6,706 bases of DNA from an uncultured Clostridia bacterium (lineage in GTDB: Bacteria; Bacillota_A; Clostridia; TANB77; CAG-508): contig CATKFT010000171.1 in the NCBI GenBank assembly GCA_949747745.1, forward strand, positions 1-6,706. Direction: 5' to 3'. The notes beneath the pieces are model-generated. The model worked only from the letters and a program-made list of their open reading frames with translations, was not told the origin of the DNA and did no database searches. Below are positions 1 to 6,706 of the stretch, in pieces. The translations under genes were made by a program, and so were the position numbers. Every line of letters starts with the position of its first letter. The stretch's first letter is position 1.

Positions 1-2
1 GA

Positions 3-903
<901 letters not shown>

Positions 904-1192
904 AGCATCTTAAAAAAATTAAGATATACTTCTAGAAGCGTACTGCAAAAGAAACGTTACAATTTAAAGAAAATTAATATATATATTAGTGAATACTATT
1001 ACCATCTATAAGTCATATAGACTATTACTTCCCTTAGGTAAATAAGGCTTTATTATAAAGGAACTTCGTAGAAACGACTACTAAAAAGCTACTTTTATTT
1101 AAGGGATAGTCAGTATAATTGACAAGGCTTCTAAAAACAACATTGTTTTTTACGATGAATTGTAACAAAGAAACGGAGGAGAGTTAAGAGGT
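904..1192 (+). other. Long mreB-mreC intergenic region with possible structured leader
   Basis: This 289-base gap holds no convincing gene and is much longer than the other gaps in the operon. Just after mreB there is a 7-bp AT-only hairpin (907-913 with 919-925) without a U-tract, so it is probably not a terminator. Further on, 1020-1111 can fold into an interrupted long stem enclosing smaller hairpins. A weak A/T hairpin lies near 1133-1151, and a GGAGGAG ribosome binding site for mreC lies at 1175-1181. I could not pair the isolated TTGACA (1119-1124) or TATAAT (1114-1119) into a convincing promoter. Confidence 0.5.
1020..1111 (+). ncRNA. Candidate structured leader RNA upstream of mreC
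   Basis: The 5' arm GACTAT (1020-1025), CCCTT (1031-1035) and AAATAA (1040-1045) is complementary, in the correct nested order, to TTATTT (1095-1100), AAGGG (1101-1105) and ATAGTC (1106-1111). Bulges lie only on the 5' side. Inside are a CTTTA/TAAAG hairpin (1048-1060) and a GTAG/CTAC hairpin (1068-1081), giving a multi-branched shape. It matches no riboswitch or T-box that I recognise, and AT-rich DNA folds easily by chance, so this is tentative. Confidence 0.3.
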
Positions 1193-2007
1193 ATGTACAA
1201 GAAAAAAACAAGCATAGTAGGAATAATAATAACAATAATAATACTAATAATTCTAGTATTTATATCTAACATGAACGTAGAAAACCTATCATACATAGAA
1301 AATGCAGTATCCACAATAGTAATGCCAATGCAAAATGGAATTACATATTTAAAAAATAAAATAACAGGTAACAATACATTTTTTGCAGACATTAGCAAAT
1401 TACAACAAGAAAATGAAGAATTAAGAAAAAAGAATAGTGAATTAGAAACAACATTAAGAGAATTTGAAATAGTAAAAACAGAAAACACAACATTAAAAGA
1501 ATACTTAAACCTAACAGAACAATACTCAAACTATGAAACAAAAGCAGCATACATAATAAACAAAGACATAAGCAACTACTCAAAAGTATTCATAATAAAT
1601 GTAGGAAAAGCAGATGGAATAGAAAACAACATGACAGTAATTTCAGAAAAAGGACTAGTAGGACATATAATACAAGTAACAGATCATACAGCAAAGGTTC
1701 AAACAATAATAGATACAGCAAGTACAGTAAGTGGAACAATGACAAGTTCAAGAGACAACATAATTTGTAAAGGAACATTAGAAGAACAAGGAATGTTAAA
1801 AGCAACCTATATTCCAACAACAGCAAACATAATTCGGAGGAGATGTAATAGAAACCTCACGGCATGGGAGGAATATATAAAAAAGGAATAAAAATAGGAA
1901 CAATAAAGACAATACAAGCTACAAAAAACATAGTAGATAGAACTGCAATAATAGAGCCAGCAGTAGATTTTGATAAAGTAGAAACTGTACTTGTAATTAC
2001 AAAATAA
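1193..2007 (+). CDS. mreC: Rod-shape-determining protein MreC, read with two +1 shifts at CGG
   Basis: MreC is a bitopic scaffold of the elongasome, linking MreB and MreD to PBP2 outside the membrane. The ATG at 1193 follows GGAGGAG (1175-1181) at a fairly long 11-base spacing. Residues 1-30 are a short basic tail plus one Ile-rich membrane helix. Residues about 65-105 form a Glu/Lys/Leu-rich coiled coil (ISKLQQENEELRKK). The rest is the beta-rich MreC domain ending at TAA 2005-2007. Continuous reading needs two skipped bases, C1835 and C1860: codons 1193-1834, 1836-1859 and 1861-2004. This yields 270 residues, a normal length. The join reads IIGGDVIETSGMGGIYKKG, the typical MreC GD-V-TSG-GG segment, and ends DFDKVETVLVITK. 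Without the first shift the protein stops at 1889-1891; with only the first it stops at 1878-1880. Confidence 0.94.
1835..1838 (+). other. +1 frameshift site 2 (CGGA, mreC)
   Basis: The zero-frame reads ATT CGG AGG. Skipping C1835 gives ATT GGA GGA GAT GTA, matching the MreC GD-V segment. The restored Gly is residue 215. Confidence 0.9.
1860..1863 (+). other. +1 frameshift site 3 (CGGC, mreC)
   Basis: In the frame set by site 2 the reading is TCA CGG CAT. Skipping C1860 gives TCA GGC ATG GGA GGA, i.e. TSGMGG, a family signature. This lies only 25 bases after site 2, so MreC needs two shifts in quick succession. Confidence 0.9.
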
Positions 2008-2065
2008 ATATATTACTTCATAAAAGCGGACTACAAAAGTATATAATAAAATCAGGAGCAAAATA

Positions 2066-2599
2066 ATGAAAAATACAATAATTATAATATCAGCAATATT
2101 CATATTTTTAATTACATATTTTTTACAAATAAATTTTTTTAATTGGTTTACAATAGCAGGAGTAAGCCCAAACATATTCATTATAATAATACTATTTTTG
2201 GGGTTATTTGCAGGAAAAAGATTAGCTGTACCATTAGGAATATTTTTAGGAATTTTAATAGATTTTTTTGCTAGCAAAAAAATAGGCATATCTGGAATCA
2301 TGTTAGGAATAATAGGAATAACAGCAGGATTTTTAGATAAAAATTTTTCTAAAGATAGCAGAATGACAATAATACTAATGACAATTGGAGTAACAGCGAT
2401 TTATGAAATAGGAATGTATTTAATAAATTATATGATAATATCAATAAATGTAGAAATAATTCCATTTATAAAAATACTACTTATAGAAATATTATATAAT
2501 GTAATAATAACAATAATATTATATCCAATACTACAAAAAGCAGGATATTACATAGAAGAATCATTTAGAGGAAAAGAAATACTAACAAGGTATTATTAA
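2066..2599 (+). CDS. mreD: Rod-shape-determining protein MreD
   Basis: MreD is the polytopic membrane subunit of the elongation complex that works with MreC to control PBP2/RodA. This 177-residue protein is almost wholly hydrophobic, with about five Ile/Leu/Phe-rich membrane segments and short polar loops (for example LDKNFSKDSRM). The length is typical of the family. The ATG at 2066 follows AGGAG (2054-2058) at 7 bases and starts 58 bases after mreC ends. It is the only gene here read in one uninterrupted frame, and it contains no CGG triplet in any frame. It does use one AGG arginine codon near the end. The identification rests on size, hydropathy and position between mreC and mrdA. Confidence 0.92.
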   Translation: MKNTIIIISAIFIFLITYFLQINFFNWFTIAGVSPNIFIIIILFLGLFAGKRLAVPLGIFLGILIDFFASKKIGISGIMLGIIGITAGFLDKNFSKDSRMTIILMTIGVTAIYEIGMYLINYMIISINVEIIPFIKILLIEILYNVIITIILYPILQKAGYYIEESFRGKEILTRYY

Positions 2600-2676
2600 A
2601 AACGAAGTTGTATACTAATATAACTACAAAAATAAAGATAAGAAAGATGATGTTGTGAACGCTAATTAGGGGTTAT

Positions 2677-2694
2677 AAAGGAGGGAGAAATTTG
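2677..2694 (+). promoter_or_regulatory. Strong ribosome binding site selecting a TTG start for mrdA
   Basis: AAAGGAGGG (2677-2685) lies 7 bases before TTG (2692-2694). No ATG or GTG is suitably placed, so TTG is the start. The following residues KKSNKQSN form the basic cytoplasmic tail before the membrane helix. Confidence 0.8.
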
Positions 2695-4775
2695 AAAAAG
2701 TCGAATAAACAATCAAATATAAAACTTAGATATAACATAATTACAGTAGTTATATATATTATTGGAATTATTTTACTAATTCAATTATTTAACCTTCAAA
2801 TAGTACACGGAGAAGAATATTTAGAAACTTCAAACACAAGACTAACAAGAGAAAGTGTGCTAAAAGCAGCAAGAGGAAATATTACAGATAATAGTGGAAC
2901 AGTACTTGTAGGAACCACTACAAGTTTCAATTTAGAAATATATAAAAGTAAGATAGATAATAATACATTAAATGAAACATTATTAAAAACAGCTAAAGTA
3001 TTAGAAGCAAATAACAGCAATTATATAGACAACTTTCCAATAAAAGTAAATCCGTTTGAATATACATATAAAGATAAAGAAAGAGAAATAAAATGGAAAA
3101 AAAGTAATAAATTAGATGAAAATCTATCTGCAGAAGAAGCATTTTATAGCTTTAAAGAAAAATATAGTATTGAAAATAGTAATATAGAAGAAACAAGAAA
3201 GATAATAGCAATGCGTTATCAAATAGCAAGTGAAGGATACTCATCAACTAAATCAGTTACAATAGCACAAAATATTAGCATTGAAAGTGTACATATATTA
3301 AACGAACAAAATGATTTATTTCCAGGAATAAATGTTGTAGAAATACCAGTTAGATCATATCCAAAAGGAACACTTGCATCACACATATTAGGATATACAT
3401 CAAAAATATCAAAAGATGAATATGATATAGAAAAAAACAATGGTTATACATTAACAGATTATTATGGAAAATCAGGAATAGAAAGAATAGCAGAAAAATA
3501 TCTAAAAGGAACAGATGGAATAAAGCAAATAGATATGGCAGTAGATGGAACAATTACAGGAGAAAGCATAGCTGAAAGTGCAATTCGGAGGTTCAGACAT
3601 AGTTCTTACAATAGATGCATCATTACAAGAAGTAGCAGAAAAAGCATTAAAATCTAACATTGAAAGTATTAAAAATGGAGAATTTGGAACAGCATATAAT
3701 GCCACTCGGTGGTGCAATGGTAGTAATGAATGTAAAAAGTGGAGAAGTACTTGCAATGGCAAGTTATCCAGACTATGAGCCATCAAAGTTTACATTTGGA
3801 ATAGATGAAGAAACATGGAACACATATAAAGATAGTAATATGAAAAATAGAGCTATACAAGAAATATATCCACCAGGGTCTATATATAAAATGGTAACAG
3901 CTGTTGTGGGTCTTGAAACAGGAGAGATAGATAAAAGCACTAGAATAAATGATACAGGTCGATATACATACTATAAAGATTATCAACCAGCTTGTTGGAA
4001 ACTAAGTGGACATGGGTATCTAAATGTAACATCTGCAATACAACATTCTTGCAATTACTTTTTCTATGAAACTGGAAGAAGAGTAGGAATAGATAATCTT
4101 GCAAAATATACAAAACATTTTGGATTAGGTAAAAAAACAGGAATAGAGCTTCAAGGAGAAGCAACAGGAAAACTTAATGAAAGAATAGAAGGAAAAACCT
4201 GGAATCCAGGTGATACTATACAAGCAGCAATAGGACAGTTAAATAACCAATATACTCCTATACAGATGGCAAAATATACAAGTATGCTTGCGAATGGAGG
4301 AAAACAAGTTAAACCTACATTAATAAAAACAATAAAAAGTGTAGATGGAACTGAAATACCAAAGGAAGAATATGAAACCTATTTTAACGAAAAGCTTGGA
4401 ATTACAGAAGATGTAGATGATGGAATAACAATAAATCCAGATAATTTGAAACTAATATTAGAAGGTATGAGAAGTGTTACAAGTGAGTCTGGTGGAACAG
4501 CTTATAGATATTTTAAAGATTTTAATATAGAAGTAGGAGGAAAAACAGGTTCAGCGCAGGTTGGTGCAAATAATGAAAGAGCACATGCATGGTTTATTGG
4601 TTTTGCGCCATTTGATGAACCAGAAATTGCAGTTGTTATTTTAGTTGAAAATGGAGGTTCAGGTAGTTATACAGCAAGTGCTGCTCGTGATGTTATGGCT
4701 GAATATTTTGGAATGAATACAAGAGAAGTAAATGAAGATAATACAGCAATTCCATCTACAGAACTACAAAATTAG
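2692..4775 (+). CDS. mrdA: Penicillin-binding protein 2 (elongasome transpeptidase), read with two +1 shifts at CGG
   Basis: PBP2 is the class B transpeptidase that cross-links side-wall peptidoglycan with RodA. The TTG at 2692 has a strong ribosome binding site. Residues about 15-36 are the membrane anchor, followed by the dimerisation domain (RGNITDNSGTVL, then RSYPKGTLASHILGY) and the transpeptidase domain. Catalytic motifs are all present: S396-I-Y-K399 in PPGSIYKM, S452-C-N454, and K617-T-G619 in GGKTGSAQ. Reading needs C3586 and C3707 skipped: codons 2692-3585, 3587-3706 and 3708-4772, then TAG 4773-4775, giving 693 residues. The joins read IGGSDIVLTIDASLQE and TGGAMVVMNVKSGEVLAMASYP, both the expected PBP2 sequence. 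Without the shifts the anchor and active site would be on separate proteins, so intact motifs far downstream argue strongly that the gene is translated through. Confidence 0.95.
3586..3589 (+). other. +1 frameshift site 4 (CGGA, mrdA)
   Basis: The zero-frame reads ATT CGG AGG. Skipping C3586 gives ATT GGA GGT TCA GAC, leading into IVLTIDASLQ, the conserved entry to the transpeptidase domain. The zero-frame stop is at 3655-3657. Confidence 0.9.
3707..3710 (+). other. +1 frameshift site 5 (CGGT, mrdA)
   Basis: In the frame set by site 4 the reading is ACT CGG TGG. Skipping C3707 gives ACT GGT GGT GCA ATG, i.e. TGGAMVVMNVKSGE. The unshifted frame stops at 3776-3778. Confidence 0.9.
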
Positions 4776-4975
4776 TGATTTTTAGTATATCTTTTGAAAT
4801 ATGTTTCTAGACAGTGAAATATTTAATTTTCTACATACAACTTCCTAAAAAAGGGGGATAACACCTTGTTTTTTCTAGTAGAAACTGTCTGGTTTTACAC
4901 TTCAAAAATATAATTATGCTTATTAATCGTAATATCATAGTAGAGTAATATTTAAAATAGAAAAGGAGTAGGAAA
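4776..4975 (+). other. mrdA-minC intergenic region with alternative pairings
   Basis: This 200-base gap holds no gene. GTTTCTA (4803-4809) can pair with TAGAAAC (4879-4885), while AGACAGT (4809-4815) can pair with ACTGTCT (4884-4890). The two helices cross, so they would form either a pseudoknot or two exclusive states. A possible terminator lies between them at 4847-4874. AAAGGAG just before minC serves as its ribosome binding site. I saw no convincing promoter. Confidence 0.4.
4847..4874 (+). terminator. Possible intrinsic terminator or attenuator after mrdA
   Basis: AAAAAAGG (4847-4854) pairs with CCTT (4864-4867) and, past one bulged G, with the T-run 4869-4874. The loop is nine bases. 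The stem core is only 4 bp and the U-tract overlaps the stem, so efficiency would be modest. Within the crossing pairings of 4803-4890 it could act as an attenuator for minC. Confidence 0.35.
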
Positions 4976-5585
4976 ATGAGTAATTGTGTAAAAATTGTTT
5001 TAGGAAAAGAAGAAATAACATTAAAAATAAGTGAGGAAGTAACATATGAAGAAATAGAAGAATGTCTTAATGAGAAAATGCCAGAATTAAAAAAACTATA
5101 TCAAGATGAAAAAACACCAATATATGTAACAGGCAAAGTTTTAAAAAATAATGAAATGGACAAAATAAAAGAAGTAATACAAAAAGAAATAGAAGTACAA
5201 ATAGAATTTGATAGCCCTAAAGTATTAGGATTACATAGTATAAGAAAAGCATTTGCAGAAGAAATTGAGTCATCGGTTACTACATTTCATAGAGGATCTC
5301 TTCGTTCACGGAATGAAATTAGAATATGAAGGAAGTATGGTAATAATAGGAGATGTAAACCCAGGAGCTGAAGTAATTGCTGGTGAAAACATAGTTGTTC
5401 TTGGAAACTTAAGAGGAGTAGCACATGCTGGAGCAAAAGGCAATAAAAAAGCTATTATATCAGCAATGAGAATAGAATCTCCGCAATTAAGAATAGCAAA
5501 TATTGTAAAAGAAATAGAAAAAATAGAAGAGGAAGAAAAAAAGACATATGCATATGTGCAAGAAGATAAAATTATATTAGAATAG
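4976..5585 (+). CDS. minC: Septum site-determining protein MinC, read with one +1 shift at CGG
   Basis: MinC inhibits FtsZ polymerisation away from midcell when bound to MinD. The ATG at 4976 follows AAAGGAG (4962-4968) at 7 bases. Residues 1 to about 95 are the acidic alpha/beta N-terminal domain. From about residue 105 comes the C-terminal beta-helix domain with LRSG, then GDVNPGAEVIAGENIVVLG and NLRGVAHAGAKG, the strongest family signature. The frame breaks once: codons 4976-5308, C5309 skipped, 5310-5582, TAG 5583-5585, giving 202 residues, near normal length. Without the shift translation ends at TGA 5327-5329 and the whole MinD-binding domain is lost. A terminator follows directly, and no minD or minE lies downstream, although these usually accompany minC. 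Confidence 0.94.
5309..5312 (+). other. +1 frameshift site 6 (CGGA, minC)
   Basis: The zero-frame reads TCA CGG AAT. Skipping C5309 gives TCA GGA ATG AAA, i.e. RSGMKLEYEG, matching the RSGQ-type start of the MinC C-terminal domain. The restored Gly is residue 112. Confidence 0.9.
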
Positions 5586-5593
5586 ACAAGTAG

Positions 5594-5630
5594 GGGTAAC
5601 ATTTGATGAGATATCAAATGTTACCCTTTT
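5594..5630 (+). terminator. Strong hairpin terminator between convergent genes
   Basis: A perfect 14-bp stem (5594-5607 with 5613-5626) with a 5-base loop is followed by TTTT. It begins 8 bases after the minC stop and ends 9 bases short of the stop of the converging - strand gene. The T-run suits + strand termination. On the - strand the hairpin lacks a proper U-tract, so bidirectional action is uncertain. Confidence 0.9.
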
Positions 5631-5638
5631 AATATAAG

Positions 5639-6201
5639 TTAACTAAGTAGTAATAAAATAAGTGCAATAAATAATTCCTCATCTTTAACTCCTTCATTAT
5701 AAAGAAACCACATTAAACAAATAAGTAAAATATCGTCAAAATATAAATCTAATCCAAATAATTGAAATAAGGGAGTTTCTTCTTTTGAGTTTGAAGAATT
5801 TTCGGTTTCTAATTTATAAGAAAAATTTTTTTTTGTAGATGTATTTTCGAAATTTCCGATAGTTTAAATATTCTGAAGTTTGCAGTTTTTGTTTTTTTTG
5901 TCTACTAGTAACATTGCCATTTGATTTATGAAAATCATGAACATTGCTATTTGATTTGCGAAAATCTTGAACATTGCCATTTAATTTACGAAAATCTTGA
6001 ATATTGGCATTTGATTTATGAAAATCTTGAATATCGCTATTTGATTTACAAATATCTTGGATATTGCTATTTAATTTACCGATTATATATGGTATTATGG
6101 TGGTTAAGTATGTTTTTATAGCTATAATAAGGATAATTATAACCATATCTTGAAGATCTACTATAATAAGGCATATTTAAATAAGGCAAATGGAACATCA
6201 T
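5639..6201 (-). CDS. Conserved-looking protein of unknown function with 10-residue repeats, read with two +1 shifts at CGG
   Basis: I cannot name a function. The ATG at 6201-6199 overlaps the TGA of the upstream gene (ATGA) and follows GGTGAG (6210-6215). Codons run 6201-6082, G6081 (a C on the coding strand) is skipped, then 6080-5859, 5858 is skipped, then 5857-5642, with TAA at 5641-5639: 40 + 74 + 72 = 186 residues. The first 40 are rich in Tyr and Asn (MPYYSRSSRYGYNYPYYSYK). The middle has about six decapeptide repeats of the type KSNxNIQDFx. The end combines acidic and hydrophobic segments (FQLFGLDLYFDDILLICL, then EGVKDEELFIALILLLLS) and resembles a small conserved clostridial domain of unknown role. 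Without shifts the start frame hits TAA directly after the first CGG, and the middle frame ends at 5814-5816 before the conserved tail. The reading rests on coupling, continuity and repeats. Confidence 0.8.
5855..5858 (-). other. +1 frameshift site 7 (CGGA, - strand gene)
   Basis: On the coding strand the reading is TAT CGG AAA. Skipping the C (position 5858) gives TAT GGA AAT TTC GAA and enters the open frame that encodes the FGLDLYFDDILL tail. The unshifted frame ends in Lys/Phe-rich codons at TAA 5814-5816. Confidence 0.8.
5911..6080 (-). repeat. 30-bp tandem repeats coding decapeptides
   Basis: Five units of 30 bp (5911-5940, 5941-5970, 5971-6000, 6001-6030, 6031-6060) plus a partial sixth to 6080. 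Units are clearly related but diverged. Being a multiple of three, they keep frame and encode KSN/KLN-x-N-V/I-Q-D-F/I-type decapeptides on the - strand. No spacers are present. Confidence 0.92.
6078..6081 (-). other. +1 frameshift site 8 (CGGT, - strand gene)
   Basis: On the coding strand the start frame reads AAT CGG TAA, so the stop follows CGG immediately. Skipping the C (position 6081) gives AAT GGT AAA TTA AAT and leads straight into the decapeptide repeats. The restored Gly is residue 41. Confidence 0.78.
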
Positions 6202-6705
6202 TTTGAATTCTCACCACCATTTTGATTAAAGACATCAATAATTTTAGTCATATTAAATAATTGGACATATTGCTCAACTTTACTTTTCCTACTTTCTTTT
6301 AAATAAGGCTTTAAAGAAAGCAATAAATTAGAACGTGGATCATTTTTATTAGTATTCATTTTATCCATAATAGATTTCATTTTTAGTAACATATTAATAT
6401 CAAAATTTGGTATTGAACCGGTTAGATGTATCAGTTTGGGTGGAATTATTAAAATTACCAAAATTACTATTAAAATTATTAGGTGTACTGTTAAGATTGT
6501 TAGAATTATTGAACATATTCATAATATTTTTTAACATTTCAGGATTAAAATTATTAGAATCTGAATTAACATGACTATTAGGGGTGCTGCTACTGCTATA
6601 GTTATTAACGTTACAATTATTATCATCATAATTGTTATAATTATTGTTATTATAATTGTTGTTATTGTTGTTGTTATTGTTGTTGTTATTGTTGTTGTTA
6701 TTGTT
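6198..6705 (-). CDS. Asn-rich protein of unknown function, N-terminus outside window, read with one +1 shift at CGG
   Basis: I do not recognise a function. The gene enters from the right edge. Codons run 6705-6421, position 6420 (C of CGG) is skipped, then 6419-6201, with TGA at 6200-6198, giving 168 visible residues. The first part is a run of 17 Asn codons followed by Asn/Tyr/Ser-rich linker and PEMLKNIMNMFNN. After the shift comes a compact charged C-terminus: FDINMLLKMKSIMDKMN, then DPRSNLLLSLKPYLKESRKS and KVEQYVQLFNMTKII. This C-terminus resembles a conserved hypothetical clostridial domain. Without the shift the Asn-rich frame stops six codons later. The final ATGA overlap couples it to the next gene, suggesting related function. 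A TTG start near 6461 in the unshifted frame is an alternative, but it has no visible ribosome binding site and would drop the long open Asn-rich frame. Confidence 0.78.
6417..6420 (-). other. +1 frameshift site 9 (CGGT, Asn-rich gene)
   Basis: On the coding strand the reading is AAC CGG TTC. Skipping the C (position 6420) gives AAC GGT TCA ATA CCA AAT, joining the long Asn-rich frame to the charged C-terminal domain. Confidence 0.78.
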
Positions 6706-6706
6706 A
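6655..6706 (-). repeat. 12-bp microsatellite coding a poly-Asn tract
   Basis: On the - strand the unit AAC AAC AAC AAT repeats about four times up to the window edge, giving 17 consecutive Asn codons. The period is a multiple of three, so copy-number change alters tract length without breaking the frame. Confidence 0.9.

Noticed and set aside
907..925. Terminator after mreB
   Set aside because: The hairpin is all A/T except one G-C pair and has no following U-tract.
1114..1124. Promoter (TATAAT or TTGACA) upstream of mreC
   Set aside because: Neither box has a partner at 16-18 bp spacing; in AT-rich DNA single boxes are common.
2611..2616. TATACT as -10 box for mrdA
   Set aside because: No recognisable -35 lies at suitable distance upstream.
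5911..6080. CRISPR array
   Set aside because: The 30-bp units are directly adjacent with no spacers, are diverged, and encode a continuous decapeptide repeat.
5921..6121. + strand ORF with repeated YENLE-type peptides
   Set aside because: It is the mirror of the - strand repeats and lacks a good ribosome binding site. The - strand frame continues into a coupled start and a conserved-looking tail.

Overview
The window comes from a low-GC Gram-positive bacterium of the Clostridia type. The coding strands are very A-rich, ribosome binding sites are of the GGAGG kind, and the gene order mreB-mreC-mreD-mrdA-minC is the clostridial cell-shape and division cluster. An uncultivated host lineage is plausible, but this is inference. 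Stop codons are ordinary (TAA, TAG and one TGA).

Layout. On the + strand are the 3' part of mreB (3-903), a 289-base gap with possible RNA structure, mreC (1193-2007), mreD (2066-2599), mrdA encoding PBP2 (2692-4775), a 200-base gap with a possible attenuator or terminator, and minC (4976-5585). A strong hairpin (5594-5630) closes the operon. Two overlapping, translationally coupled genes of unknown function converge on it from the - strand. One is a 186-residue protein with 10-residue tandem repeats (5639-6201). The other is an Asn-rich protein running off the window edge (6198-6705). The five + genes act together: MreB filaments, MreC/MreD and PBP2 form the elongation machinery, and MinC places the division site.

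The main discovery is a decoding anomaly. Six of the seven genes look frameshifted, some twice, for nine breaks in total. All nine obey one rule: an in-frame CGG codon must be read with a +1 shift, skipping the C, so that the next codon is GGN (Gly). I found no in-frame CGG in any real reading frame that is not such a site. The one gene without CGG, mreD, is intact. CGG triplets lying out of frame have no effect. At the sites with recognisable homology the restored residue is a Gly expected at that place in the family (MreB SLGG, MreC TSGMGG, PBP2 GGA before VVMNVKSGE, MinC RSG). The other CGN codons present appear to encode Arg normally.

This pattern argues against gene decay and against random sequencing error. 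It suggests genome-wide recoding: CGG lacks ordinary Arg decoding, and CGGN is read as a four-base glycine codon or triggers a +1 shift into a glycine codon. The responsible tRNA or factor is not in this window. I know of reports of CGG being unassigned or reassigned in some low-GC bacteria, but I do not recall a description of this CGG-to-Gly +1 rule.
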